Assembly: GCF_900109045.1 (NCBI RefSeq)
Contig: NZ_FNYL01000006.1
Location: forward strand, 248,001 to 312,000
DNA from: Dyadobacter sp. SG02
GTDB lineage: Bacteria > Bacteroidota > Bacteroidia > Cytophagales > Spirosomataceae
Reading direction: 5' to 3'
DNA length: 64,000 nt
The notes under the pieces were generated by a model. It was not told the DNA's origin, did no database searches, and saw nothing but the letters and a program-made list of their open reading frames with translations. Position numbers and translations under genes: made by a program. This document shows, piece by piece, positions 1 to 9,523 of the stretch (its first letter is position 1; each line of letters begins with the position of its first letter).

Positions 1-164
1 TGCGCGAGTAGGGGCTGGGAACGTAGAAACAGGCTAACCGACAGCAGTATGACTAATATGACTTGTGGTCTACGGGAAAATGCTTTCCTGATTTTTGAAG
101 CGAATGATCCCGGGGCGATAGTGTGCGTTAATGGCCCGGGTGAATGGGTGGCTGGATTTTTCAT
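1..164 (-). CDS. N-terminus of an exported protein, probably SusC/TonB-receptor type (partial)
   Basis: An open frame starts at ATG 164-162 and runs off the left edge, giving 54 complete codons. The peptide begins MKNPATHSPG, has a basic stretch (KIRKAFSRRPQ, about residues 25-35), then a hydrophobic core (VILVILLSVSLFL) and ends at ...RSQPLLA at the window edge, where signal peptidase cleavage would be expected. Long basic extensions before the hydrophobic core are common in SusC/RagA proteins of Cytophagales, so a TonB-dependent receptor is my guess. No mature domain is visible, so any large exported protein is possible. No Shine-Dalgarno sequence precedes the ATG, as is usual in this phylum. 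Confidence 0.6.
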   Translation of the reverse strand, partial: MKNPATHSPGPLTHTIAPGSFASKIRKAFSRRPQVILVILLSVSLFLRSQPLLA

Positions 165-667
165 GTGTGTAAATGTTTTAGGGTAAGACTTTGCGAATTC
201 CGGACGGAATATCACCCGGTTTTTGAAAAAACGCTGCACGCGATGATTTATCGGCGTTCACGTAAATAGCCTGCGGTGAAGATGTAGTTTCAGAAGAGTG
301 GTTTTCGCTAAGGAGGAAACGGATGTGAAAATCGAATACTAATCGCTTACTGCCGCGTGGTAAATAGATTTGAGGGGATCGTTTAGGATGTGGAAAATTT
401 GGCTATCGGGTACATCTGCCCGGCCAACCTTAAACCCACTTCCATGACACGACGCGTGAAATCACCTGTCTGGGCTATTATACTCTTGCTGATTTGTCTG
501 ATTTTGCGTTTCTGTGATTCCTGGCTGTTTGGGAAGGGGAGCATGCAGAAAAACTTCCCGCACTACCAACGCTTCCATCCCTCGAATTACCGGCGGGTAC
601 AATCCAATATCGTTGGTGACCAGATGGAAAAGAGTGGGCGAAAAGCTGATTCTCTGGGCAGGAGCTC
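165..667. other. Intergenic region, no convincing gene
   Basis: About 500 bases separate the partial exported protein from the hybrid kinase; both read leftward. Short ORFs on both strands lack family resemblance and sensible start contexts. A 20-codon leftward ORF (ATG at about 456, ending FSTS) lies in the presumed leader of the partial gene, but nothing supports it. No clear TAnnTTTG promoter and no rho-independent terminator was recognised. Confidence 0.4.
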
Positions 668-3034
668 TTACTTTTTACGATAAGACGCAATCTTCGCATA
701 CAGCTCCGCCGGGGAGAACGGCTTGCTGATATAGTCGTTCATTCCGACTGTAAATGCAATATCTTTGATATCCATCATGGCCGAGGCTGTCAATGCGATG
801 ATAGGCAGGCGCTGGTACTTTTCGTCGGGCAGCTGGCGGATGTGCCGGGTGGCTTCGTAGCCGTCCATTTCGGGCATCTGGAGGTCCATAAGCACGAGGT
901 CGTAGTCGTTGGCCTTTACTCTTTCGAGCGCTACCAGCCCGTTTTCGGCAAGGTCGTATTGCACGTCCCATTGCCGCATGAAGTTCTTCATCAGCAGGAC
1001 ATTGATATTGTTGTCCTCGACGATGAGCAGCTTCATGCCTTGCAGATTGAAATGATTGGCCGGAGCGCCGTTGGCTTGTTCGGCAAGGTGCTTTTCGCTG
1101 ATGGGGAACGACATGCTGAAATAGAACACCGACCCATCGCCGGGTGTGCTATCGACATGAATCTGGCTGTTTTGCAGTTCCAGGAGCTTTTTAGTGATCG
1201 TCAGGCCGAGGCCCGAGCCGCCATACTTGCGCGTAGTGTCGGAAGTGGCTTGTGTAAAGCTGTCAAAGATGTTTTCGAGTTTTTCGGGCGGAATGCCGAT
1301 ACCGGTGTCCTCTACACGAAAATCGATGGAAACACGGTCGTCCAGCCGCTGTGAGACAGCCGCCGAGATGGTCACTTTGCCGCTTTCGGTGAATTTTACG
1401 GCATTGCTGACGAGATTGGTCAGGATCTGTCCGAGACGGGTAGGGTCGCCCACCACCGTGATATTGACGTCGTTGCTGACTTTCAGTTTCAGCATAATGC
1501 CCTTTTCATTAGCCTTTTGCAGAATTCCGGACCGTATATTTTCGAGCAACGAGAGCACATTGAAATCGACCTCCTCGAACTCGATCTTACCGGCTTCTAT
1601 CTTGCTGAAATCCAGGATATCGTTGATCAGCACCAGCAGGTTTTCCGCCGAGAATTTCAGGATATTGAGGTACTCCATCTGCTCCGGCTTCGGGTCCTGT
1701 TGCAGCAGCAAATGCGTGAACCCGATCACTGCATTCATAGGTGTCCGTATCTCGTGGCTCATCGTCGAAAGGAACTGCGATTTGGCTATACCCGCCGTTT
1801 CGGCTTGTTCCTTGGCTTTGATCAGTTCCTGTTCCGTTTTTTTCTGTTCGTCGATGTCCATGATCGCGCCATAGAGCTTTGTTACCTTGCCGTTGGCATC
1901 TGTAAACGGCTTTCCAATGGCGTGAATGAATTTCACCCGACCGTCAGGCAGGATAATGCGCAGGTCGAAACTCGCTGGCGCGAGGTGGTTAATCGCATCG
2001 CGGATGTGTGATTTGTACAGCGGCAGGTCCTCCGGGTGGATCATGCTCGAAAACAGCTCGGTCTGCGGGCCGGTACTGCCCGGTTCGAGGCCGAAAATGC
2101 GGAATGCTTCGTCAGACCAGTAGTTCTGGCCGGTAACGAGGTCGGCCTCCCAGCTCCCGCTATGAGTAAGTTGCTGGGATTCAGCCAGCATTGCTTCGTT
2201 TCTGCGGATCAGTTCTTCGGCACGTTTGCGGTGGGTAATGTCGTGCCATACCACCAGCAGCACCTTTTTGTTGCTGATCATCACCGGGTTAAGGGTTACT
2301 TCGACCGGGAATTCCTCGCCATCCATTTTTTTATGAATCCATTCGAAGCGGTTGTAGCCGTTTTCATAAGCCAGCCGATCCATTTCCACCGATTTTTCGG
2401 ACGACCGCATGCCGTCGGGCTGGAATTCGGGAGAGAACTTTGCCGGGTGGATCGAGAGCAGTTCGCTTTTGTTTTTGCACCGCAGCATTTTGACGGCCGC
2501 CTCGTTGCAGTCCATGATCCCGCTTTCATCCAGCAGCAAATGTGCATCGGTAGAATACTGAAATATCACGCTCAGCTTTTCCTCGACGATTTTCCGCTGG
2601 GTAAGGTCCTGCAAAACGCCGTCGAGCTTGCCCGGCTGCTCTTGCTGCATGACATCGTCGTGAATATCGCTCACCGAGCCGACCATCCTCTCGGGTTTCC
2701 CGTTTTCAAACCGCACAGTGCCACGGCATTCGAAATAGCGATAGCCGTTATGCTTCGTTTTAAGCCTTACATGAACGAGATAGGGGATGTTGTTTTCAAA
2801 TTGTTCGCGGATGGCATCGGCCACGATCTGTTTGTCGTCGGGATGGACCAATATCTCGGTAAATTCCTCATAACCGGGCGGTACTTCTCCCGGCTGGTAG
2901 CCGAGTAGTTCAAAAAAACGGTCCGACCAAACCTGTTTGTCCGTTGCGAAAACCCAATCCCATATTCCCGCATTGATACCGGCAATGACCATATCGAGCG
3001 ACTCAGGGGAGAATTTGGATTGCATATTGGACAT
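668..3034 (-). CDS. Multi-PAS hybrid sensor histidine kinase
   Basis: A soluble 788-residue hybrid kinase with no signal peptide or membrane segment, so probably a cytoplasmic sensor. Three PAS/PAC units occupy about residues 10-130, 150-270 and 285-400. HisKA follows, with the phosphoacceptor His427 in MSHEIRTPMN. The ATPase domain has an N box (NLVSNAVKFT, 540-549), G1 (DTGIGIP, 576-582) and G2 (GGSGLGLTI, from 605). A C-terminal receiver (about 667-786) has Asp717 in VLMDLQMPEMDG and the conserved Lys in ISKPF. There is no HPt or output domain, so phosphoryl groups must pass to another protein. It is transcribed away from the receiver gene at 3328, which is a plausible partner. Ligand unknown. 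Confidence 0.93.
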   Translation of the reverse strand: MSNMQSKFSPESLDMVIAGINAGIWDWVFATDKQVWSDRFFELLGYQPGEVPPGYEEFTEILVHPDDKQIVADAIREQFENNIPYLVHVRLKTKHNGYRYFECRGTVRFENGKPERMVGSVSDIHDDVMQQEQPGKLDGVLQDLTQRKIVEEKLSVIFQYSTDAHLLLDESGIMDCNEAAVKMLRCKNKSELLSIHPAKFSPEFQPDGMRSSEKSVEMDRLAYENGYNRFEWIHKKMDGEEFPVEVTLNPVMISNKKVLLVVWHDITHRKRAEELIRRNEAMLAESQQLTHSGSWEADLVTGQNYWSDEAFRIFGLEPGSTGPQTELFSSMIHPEDLPLYKSHIRDAINHLAPASFDLRIILPDGRVKFIHAIGKPFTDANGKVTKLYGAIMDIDEQKKTEQELIKAKEQAETAGIAKSQFLSTMSHEIRTPMNAVIGFTHLLLQQDPKPEQMEYLNILKFSAENLLVLINDILDFSKIEAGKIEFEEVDFNVLSLLENIRSGILQKANEKGIMLKLKVSNDVNITVVGDPTRLGQILTNLVSNAVKFTESGKVTISAAVSQRLDDRVSIDFRVEDTGIGIPPEKLENIFDSFTQATSDTTRKYGGSGLGLTITKKLLELQNSQIHVDSTPGDGSVFYFSMSFPISEKHLAEQANGAPANHFNLQGMKLLIVEDNNINVLLMKNFMRQWDVQYDLAENGLVALERVKANDYDLVLMDLQMPEMDGYEATRHIRQLPDEKYQRLPIIALTASAMMDIKDIAFTVGMNDYISKPFSPAELYAKIASYRKK

Positions 3035-3327
3035 ATAGAATTAATTCGTATAAAATTAAGACAATTTCCGAATCTCAAAACCCTGAAAAGAACTTTGCCT
3101 ACTCTTTTCAAAAATCGTTTGTACGGAAAACTTTTTAAGCGGCGCGAAAGGAATGGTTGGCAGCCTCATTTAAATATTTATGGGTCTTTGATTTAACAAA
3201 ATTTCCTTTTGCTTTTTTGCTCCCACCTGTTGATAAGCTATTTCCGGATTGTCAGTTAACAAGCGTAATCTTTGAGTCCAACTCATAATGAAGGCTCGGA
3301 TTTAAAGCAACCCTAAACAAACCAACG

Positions 3328-3789
3328 ATGGAGACTTTGAAAACGGTAACTGTACTTTACGTGGACGACGAAATTCATAACCTAAACTCGTTTAAAGCGA
3401 CTTTCCGTAAAGAATTCAATGTGCTCATTGCCGGTTCTGCTATTGAGGCACTGGAAATCATGAAGAAGAACCTGGTACAGATCGTGATAACCGACCAGCG
3501 CATGCCGGGAATGACAGGCGTTGATTTCCTGATTCGGGTTTTGGAAAAATATCCGGAGGTGATGCGGGTGCTTCTGACGGGTTTTTCCGATCTCACGGCT
3601 GTCGCGGATGCTTTGAGCAAAGGTCAGGTTCACTACCGAATGGAAAAGCCATGGGATGAGGAGCAAATCAGAGTGGTTATCAATGCCGCTTATGAAATTT
3701 CCTTGCTCCGGGCAAAAAGAGGTCAGGAGCAAAGCATTGATGTGGCAGGTGAACTGGAATTTATTTTAAGACAAAACCTTCTATCCTAG
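3328..3789 (+). CDS. Single-domain response regulator (RpfG-like receiver)
   Basis: A 153-residue protein consisting of one receiver domain. The acidic pocket is Asp13-Asp14 (YVDDE), the phosphoacceptor is Asp56 in ITDQRMPGMTG, and the conserved Thr/Lys positions fall in LLTGFSD and MEKPWDEEQI. The sequence style (DQRMPGMTGVDFL, KPWDEEQI) resembles receivers fused to HD-GYP domains, but no output domain follows: about 30 residues remain before the stop. It lies between two sensor kinases, diverging from the hybrid kinase and 94 bp ahead of the kinase at 3884. It may relay phosphate or act by protein interaction. Confidence 0.9.
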   Translation: METLKTVTVLYVDDEIHNLNSFKATFRKEFNVLIAGSAIEALEIMKKNLVQIVITDQRMPGMTGVDFLIRVLEKYPEVMRVLLTGFSDLTAVADALSKGQVHYRMEKPWDEEQIRVVINAAYEISLLRAKRGQEQSIDVAGELEFILRQNLLS

Positions 3790-3883
3790 GATTTCAATAT
3801 TTAAGCCCAAAAATGCGATCAGCGTTGGTATTCTGCCGCCACCCGTGTAAATTGGTGGGGATTGAAATGGCGAAAACCTCAAT

Positions 3884-5917
3884 ATGAACGCAGAAACGGA
3901 TGCGTTGCGAAAACGCATTGAAGAACTTGAAGCGGAATTGGACAAGGCCCGGCTGGGTCATACCGGCGGAGGCGACACACTCGCATACATACAGGAGATG
4001 GAAGGGCGGTTTCGCGCCATTGCTGACACGGCCCCGGTGCTGATCTGGCTTTCCGGCCCCGATAAACTTTGCTATTTCTTCAACAAAGGCTGGCTTGATT
4101 TCACAGGGCGCACCATGGAGCAGGAGCTCGGGAACGGCTGGGCCGAGGGCGTTCATCCCGATGATTTCGACAGATGCCTGAACATTTACATTTCACATTT
4201 CGATGCGCGCAAGGAGTTCAGTATGGATTACCGCCTGCGCAGGCACGACGGGCAATACCGATGGATTTCGGACAAAGGCGTGCCGCGGTATACTTCGACA
4301 GGAACATTTACGGGCTATGTGGGCGGTTGCATGGATATTCACGACCAGATCACATTCTCGGAACAAATGGAAACGCAGGTCGAGGAAAGGACCCGACAGC
4401 TGAAACATTCGGAGCAATTCCTGCAATCTATCCTGAACACGGTGGGAAACGGCATTGCTTCCTACGAACCGATACGGAACCCGGCGGGCAGGATCATGGA
4501 TTTTCGTATTGTGTATGCCAATGAAGACGCGTTTACGCAAGGGACCGGGGAGGAAGAGGGCATTGCAGGAAAAACCTGTCGCGAAGTATATCCTGGTATT
4601 TTCAGGAATGGGGTATTTGAAAAACTGGCAAAATGCCTTGAAACAGGGCACCCGGATAGCTACCAGATCGACGTCAGGAGGGGAGGAAATATCGTCTGGT
4701 ACGAGGCTTCCGTCGAAAAACTGGCCGACAGCGTGACGGTAACCACCCGGAATATCTCCGAAGAACTGAAATCCGACCTGAAACTCAAAGATCTGAACCG
4801 TCAGCTGGCCATACAAAATTCGATTTTCAAGCATTCCGAAGAAAATGCCAATATCGGCAGCTACGCCTGGAATGTGGCGACCAACGAGCTCGAATGCTCC
4901 GATAATCTTTACCGCCTCATCGGTTACCAGCCGAAGGAGTTTATACCGTCTTTTGAACAGTTTCTTTCATTTCTTCATCCCGAAGACCGCCACCAGGCGA
5001 TCCGCGACGGCATACGGGCGTACGAGACCAAGGTGATCATCCAGAACACTTACCGCATTATTGCCAAAAATGGCGATATCAAGCATTTCAGGCTGAGCGG
5101 AAATTTTATCCGGGAAGGAGAAAACCACCTGATGATCGGCGCATTGCAGGACGTGACCAAGGATAATGAGCTCAGCGATGCCCTCCATAAAAAGAATATG
5201 GAACTGCGCCGGAACAACGAAGAACTGGCGTCGTTCAGCTACGTGGCCTCGCACGATTTGCAGGAACCGTTGCGGAAGATCCGTGCATTCAGCAGCCGGA
5301 TCATGGAAAAGGAATCGCAGCATTTTTCAGAAGGGACAAAAGATTACTTCGCACGCATTATCGCGGCGTCGGTAAGGATGCAAAAGCTGATCGAAGCATT
5401 GCTGAGCTATTCCGGGACGAGCGGTATCAATTTCAAATTCGTGGAGACCGATTTAAACAGCATTGTGGACGAGGTAAAAAGTGACCTGGAAGAACTGATC
5501 ACGGAAAAAGACGCCGTGGTGGAAGTGCAGCCGCTGCCGGTTTTGCCGGTAATCCCGGTCCAATTTCATCAGCTATTGCAGAACCTGATCGGCAACGGCA
5601 TTAAATACAGCAGTCCGGACCGCAAGCCGGTTGTGCGGATAGGGTATGATTTAGTGGAAGACAAGGACGGTCAGGGGACTTTCTGCCGGATCAGCGTAAC
5701 CGACAATGGTATCGGTTTTGACCAGCGCTATGAAAACCGCATATTCGACCTTTTCCAAAGACTCCACGGAAGAAATGAATACGAAGGCACGGGCATCGGC
5801 CTCGCTATCTGCAAGAAAATCGCTCAGAATCACCACGGTTACATCACGGCCGAAGGAACGCCGGGCGTGGGATCGGTCTTTCATGTTTATGTCCCGACGA
5901 GCGTGATGCAGCATTGA
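3884..5917 (+). CDS. Multi-PAS sensor histidine kinase, phytochrome-type dimerisation domain
   Basis: A soluble 677-residue kinase with an N-terminal coiled coil (residues 1-25) and three PAS-like segments (about 37-155, 175-295, 310-425). A short coiled coil leads into the dimerisation domain, with His457 in VASHDLQEPLRK, the form seen in bacteriophytochrome-type kinases. The ATPase domain shows an N box (NLIGNGIKY, 567-575), G1 (DNGIGF, 607-612) and G2 (EGTGIGLAI, from 634). No receiver is attached. The stand-alone receiver just upstream on the same strand is the obvious candidate partner. The domain plan and H box closely match the kinase at 26660, which also follows a lone receiver. Confidence 0.92.
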   Translation: MNAETDALRKRIEELEAELDKARLGHTGGGDTLAYIQEMEGRFRAIADTAPVLIWLSGPDKLCYFFNKGWLDFTGRTMEQELGNGWAEGVHPDDFDRCLNIYISHFDARKEFSMDYRLRRHDGQYRWISDKGVPRYTSTGTFTGYVGGCMDIHDQITFSEQMETQVEERTRQLKHSEQFLQSILNTVGNGIASYEPIRNPAGRIMDFRIVYANEDAFTQGTGEEEGIAGKTCREVYPGIFRNGVFEKLAKCLETGHPDSYQIDVRRGGNIVWYEASVEKLADSVTVTTRNISEELKSDLKLKDLNRQLAIQNSIFKHSEENANIGSYAWNVATNELECSDNLYRLIGYQPKEFIPSFEQFLSFLHPEDRHQAIRDGIRAYETKVIIQNTYRIIAKNGDIKHFRLSGNFIREGENHLMIGALQDVTKDNELSDALHKKNMELRRNNEELASFSYVASHDLQEPLRKIRAFSSRIMEKESQHFSEGTKDYFARIIAASVRMQKLIEALLSYSGTSGINFKFVETDLNSIVDEVKSDLEELITEKDAVVEVQPLPVLPVIPVQFHQLLQNLIGNGIKYSSPDRKPVVRIGYDLVEDKDGQGTFCRISVTDNGIGFDQRYENRIFDLFQRLHGRNEYEGTGIGLAICKKIAQNHHGYITAEGTPGVGSVFHVYVPTSVMQH

Positions 5918-6137
5918 TTATGCGCTGAAAGTAGGATATGTCGGTGTCCGAATTGTAAAAATCTGATAATCTGGAACTAAATACCGCCTTCCCGAAAGTT
6001 TCTCTTTCAAAACCCTTGCGTTTTAATTTTCAATAAGTTTACTTTGTCTATCATATTTATAGACTATATAAAATGACTTTGCCCGATTAACCACCAGTCT
6101 GGCAAAAAAACATTTGTCCAAAATTCGTATCGTACCT

Positions 6138-6263
6138 ATGAAAGCGAAAGATGTACTTCTTATCCAAACTTCCGGGCTACCCGCCTGCGAGAGGCCGGAC
6201 TCCGGATGGATGGTGGTTTCTAATTGTCCCCGTATCACAGCCCCGTGCTGTTCCTGTTGTTGA
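6138..6263 (+). CDS. Candidate cysteine-rich leader peptide upstream of the SusC-sulfatase operon
   Basis: A 41-codon ORF starting at ATG 6138 and stopping at TGA 6261-6263, about 175 bp before the susC-like start. It begins MKAKDVLLIQ and ends TAPCCSCC: four of the last five codons encode Cys, and six of the 41 residues are Cys (17, 30, 37, 38, 40, 41). It has no signal peptide or recognised domain. The cysteine cluster abutting the stop, followed by hairpins at 6279-6328, is the arrangement expected of an attenuator that reads charged Cys-tRNA, and the operon downstream encodes sulfatases. A metal- or redox-sensing leader is an alternative. Translation is not proven. Confidence 0.5.
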   Translation: MKAKDVLLIQTSGLPACERPDSGWMVVSNCPRITAPCCSCC

Positions 6264-6278
6264 CTCCCTAACGATTTC

Positions 6279-6328
6279 CTGAATATTCAGTGACCCGCTG
6301 ATCGGCATATGAGGCGTATGCAGATCAG
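6279..6328 (+). promoter_or_regulatory. Two hairpins between the Cys-rich leader ORF and the SusC-like gene
   Basis: A perfect 12-base palindrome CTGAATATTCAG (6279-6290) is followed by a long stem: CTGATCGGCATA (6298-6309) pairs with TATGCAGATCAG (6317-6328), 11 of 12 pairs, around a 7-base loop. No U-run follows, so it is not a simple terminator. GCATAT at 6305-6310 could instead pair with ATATGC at 6380-6385, so mutually exclusive structures are possible. A role in attenuation or start-site access is inference. Confidence 0.45.
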
Positions 6329-6437
6329 GAACTTCCCGCATATCCGTACCATTCGGGCCTGGCCTGCTGGTGGCTGCGTATATGCATGAAGGTAAGCCCT
6401 CTTGTGCCTAAAGTATCCATTTTATTTCACCACAATA

Positions 6438-9400
6438 ATGACGAAACATTTATTTCGCCTGTTCTTGCTGACGGGCTTGGTATTCACAGGTTTTTACCGT
6501 GCCGCAGCGCAGGACGCCATTACGGGCGTGGTAAAAGACGAATCGGGGCAGGGTTTGCCCGGCGCGACGGTGGTCGAGAAAGGCTCCGCCAAATATGCGT
6601 TGACGGACGTGGACGGGAAGTTCAGTATCCCGCCGGCTAAGGAGTTTCCATTTACTTTGCAAATCAGCATTACCGGTTTCCAGCAGCAGGAAATCGAGAT
6701 TTATGAACAGCCCACCGAGGCGGTCGAAATCGTTCTGAAAACCGCAAACCTGCTCGACGAAGTCGTGGTGGTGGGTTATGGCGAACAGAAACGGAAGGAT
6801 ATTACCGGTTCTGTCGCTTCGGTTCCTATCGAAATCAAAAGTCAGCCCGTAGCATCCGTGGAGCGTCTTTTGCAAGGTTCTGTCGCGGGGGCCGTGGTCA
6901 CGCAGACGTCCGGGCAGCCCGGCGGGGGCGTGAGCGTGCAGATACGCGGGAACAACTCCATTACGGCCGGTAGCGATCCACTATATGTAATAGACGGTTT
7001 CCCGGTGAATAACGATTACGGCCTGACGGACGCCGGCGTGACCGACGGCTCGAAAATCAACCCGCTTTCTTCCATTAATACGGCGGACATCGAGAATATC
7101 GACGTATTGAAAGATGCTTCTGCAACAGCGATTTACGGTTCACGCGGAGCGAACGGGGTAGTGATTATCACTACTAAAAGCGGTTCGAAAAACAAGTCGT
7201 CCATTAATTATGATGCTTACTATGGCCGGCAAAAAGTACTCCGCACCATTCCCGTGCTGAATGCAGCGCAATGGTGGCAGCTCAGAAAGGACGCGGCTGC
7301 GAACTCCGGCAAAACGGCTTCCGTTCCATCCATTGCAGGTTACTCGCTCGATACAACCGGCGCCGGTACCGACTGGCAGGACGCCGCATTCCGCAGTGCT
7401 TCCATCCAGAGTCACAACCTTTCCATCCTTTCGGGATCGGATAAAACGAAGCTTGCAATTTCGGGTAACTATTTCAAACAGAATGGTATCCTGCAAAATA
7501 CCGACTTCCGTCGCTTCTCGGCACGCATTAACCTGGATCATCAGTACAGCGACCGTCTCCGCATTTTCACGAGCCTGAATGCGAGTAATACCAAAGCCAA
7601 TGTAGCACCCACTGCCATTGTCGGTAACCTGCTGCAAACGCCTCCCTCGCTGCCTATTTATCAGGACGATGGCACTTTTGTCGTGAACAGCCCATTTGAA
7701 TCGGCATTGCAGAACCCCATTAACTCGCTTTACAACCAGTTGAACGAAACCATTACCAACCGCTTCCTCGGTAATGTTTCGGCTGAATACACCATTGCCG
7801 ACGGTTTGAAAGCGAAAGTCCTCATCGGTGCCGACGTCGTTGGTAACAAGCAGAACCGCTATTTGCCCAGCACTACTTCGGAAGGAGCTGCATTGAGCGG
7901 CGATGCGATCGTAGGATCGGTTTTTACGACCAACTGGCTGAACGAGAACACGATCAGTTACGATAAGGAGTTGAATGAAAAGAACAAAATCAATGCGGTA
8001 GCAGGTTTCACAGCGCAGGTTTCACAAAGCAAAGGCGCTATCGCCGAAGCGGCGGGTTTTGCATCGGATGCATTTGAATACAACAACCTGGCAACCGGTA
8101 TTACCAACATCGCACCACGCTCGCTGGCCAATAAATGGTCGCTGGCTTCCTACCTCGGTCGTGTCAACTACATTTTCGATGAGCGTTACCTGTTCACATT
8201 GACATTGCGTGCGGATGGTTCTTCCAAATTCGGTAGCGGCAACAAATGGGGTTACTTCCCTTCGGCGGCGATCGGGTGGAATGTGAATGAAGAGAAATTC
8301 TTCCAGCGTTTCAAAAAGATCAGCCTCCTGAAACTGAGATTAAGCGCCGGACAAACGGGTAATCAGAATATTCCTGCCTACCAATCATTGTCCCAGTTGG
8401 CCTATTTCCGCTACAACTTCTCGAATACTACGGTTTCCGGTTTCGCACCGAACACCGTTCCTAATCCGAACCTCGGCTGGGAAAAAACATTTCAGACCGA
8501 TTTCGGAGTGGATCTTGGTTTGTTCAAAAACCGCATTAACATTATTGCCGACTACTATTACAAAAAGACGACCGACTTGCTCCTGACCCGCACCGTACCG
8601 GGAACATCCGGTCTGTCGGACTTCTACAATGGACAAGCCTCTGTAGTGTATCAGAATATCGGTGCCGTTTCCAACCAGGGTATTGAGTTGTATATCAATT
8701 CAAGAAATACGGAGGGCGCTTTTAAATGGAACACGATTTTCATTGTTTCTAAAAACACCAACAAAATCCTGAGCCTCGGTGATGGTGTAGACCAGATCAT
8801 TCCGGTGATTTCCAACCCGTCTATCGCGAAAGTAGGTTATCCGCTCGGCTCGTTCATCGTGTACAAAACCGACGGCATTATCCAGGAAGGCGACGCGCCA
8901 TTGACCCCGCAACAAAACAAAAGCCCGGGTGGGCAGAAGTATCAGGATATCAATGGCGATGGCGTGATCACACAGGCAGGTGACCGCGTGGTAATCAAAA
9001 ACCAGCCTGCATTGACGGGCGGTATTACCAACACATTCAGCTACAAAGGTTTTGACCTGACGATTTTCTTCCAGGCATCGCTCGGCGGCAAATTGTACAA
9101 TGCCAACCGTGCTAACCTTGAACTGGGAACAGGTTACGTGAATGGCTCGGATGTGCTGCTCAATCGCTGGACGCCTACCAACACGAACACCGACGTGAAA
9201 GCGGCCTACCAGGACCCGGCGATCACCATTTCGGACCGGTTTATCGAAGATGCGACTTACTACCGTTTGAAAAACCTCTCATTCGGCTACACTTTCCCGA
9301 AAGAGCTGCTCTCCAAACTGCGCATTGAAAACCTGCGCGTGTATGTATCCGCGCAAAACCCGAAAACCTGGACGAAATACACCGGTTTCGATCCCGAGGT

Positions 9401-9497
9401 GAGTTTGAACGGCCAGTCGCTGATCAACAAGGGCGTAGACCAGGGCGTGTATCCTAACAACAAATCTTACCAGGTGGGTCTGTCCCTCACATTCTGA
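6438..9497 (+). CDS. SusC/RagA-family TonB-dependent outer-membrane transporter
   Basis: A 1019-residue outer-membrane receptor. From ATG 6438 it has a classic signal peptide (MTKHLFRLFLLTGLVF..., cleavage near AAAQ-D, residues 25/26). The open frame extends upstream to 6402 but would spoil the signal peptide. A carboxypeptidase-regulatory-like domain (about 27-100) is followed by the SusC signature DEVVVVGYG (107-115), the plug (about 115-235) and the TonB-dependent barrel. With the SusD gene 26 bp downstream it should form a SusCD lidded importer for a bulky ligand. Sulfatases follow directly, so a sulfated glycan or other sulfate ester is the likely cargo; no glycoside hydrolase is present to name it. 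Confidence 0.95.
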   Translation: MTKHLFRLFLLTGLVFTGFYRAAAQDAITGVVKDESGQGLPGATVVEKGSAKYALTDVDGKFSIPPAKEFPFTLQISITGFQQQEIEIYEQPTEAVEIVLKTANLLDEVVVVGYGEQKRKDITGSVASVPIEIKSQPVASVERLLQGSVAGAVVTQTSGQPGGGVSVQIRGNNSITAGSDPLYVIDGFPVNNDYGLTDAGVTDGSKINPLSSINTADIENIDVLKDASATAIYGSRGANGVVIITTKSGSKNKSSINYDAYYGRQKVLRTIPVLNAAQWWQLRKDAAANSGKTASVPSIAGYSLDTTGAGTDWQDAAFRSASIQSHNLSILSGSDKTKLAISGNYFKQNGILQNTDFRRFSARINLDHQYSDRLRIFTSLNASNTKANVAPTAIVGNLLQTPPSLPIYQDDGTFVVNSPFESALQNPINSLYNQLNETITNRFLGNVSAEYTIADGLKAKVLIGADVVGNKQNRYLPSTTSEGAALSGDAIVGSVFTTNWLNENTISYDKELNEKNKINAVAGFTAQVSQSKGAIAEAAGFASDAFEYNNLATGITNIAPRSLANKWSLASYLGRVNYIFDERYLFTLTLRADGSSKFGSGNKWGYFPSAAIGWNVNEEKFFQRFKKISLLKLRLSAGQTGNQNIPAYQSLSQLAYFRYNFSNTTVSGFAPNTVPNPNLGWEKTFQTDFGVDLGLFKNRINIIADYYYKKTTDLLLTRTVPGTSGLSDFYNGQASVVYQNIGAVSNQGIELYINSRNTEGAFKWNTIFIVSKNTNKILSLGDGVDQIIPVISNPSIAKVGYPLGSFIVYKTDGIIQEGDAPLTPQQNKSPGGQKYQDINGDGVITQAGDRVVIKNQPALTGGITNTFSYKGFDLTIFFQASLGGKLYNANRANLELGTGYVNGSDVLLNRWTPTNTNTDVKAAYQDPAITISDRFIEDATYYRLKNLSFGYTFPKELLSKLRIENLRVYVSAQNPKTWTKYTGFDPEVSLNGQSLINKGVDQGVYPNNKSYQVGLSLTF

Positions 9498-9523
9498 TAA
9501 CCACCATTCCAAAATCGATTGAA

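Noticed and set aside
390..683. 97-codon rightward ORF with a hydrophobic stretch
   Set aside because: GTG start, no family resemblance, overlaps the 3' end of the hybrid kinase, and an equally open frame exists on the other strand.
2036..2908. 290-codon rightward ORF opposite the hybrid kinase
   Set aside because: Antisense shadow; PAS domains on the other strand are clear.
6023..6238. 71-codon leftward ORF antisense to the leader region
   Set aside because: No coding character; it is opposite the Cys-rich leader ORF, which has better context.
6138..6330. SAM-type riboswitch ahead of the sulfatase operon
   Set aside because: The conserved SAM-I core sequences were looked for and not found; the leader ORF explains the region better.
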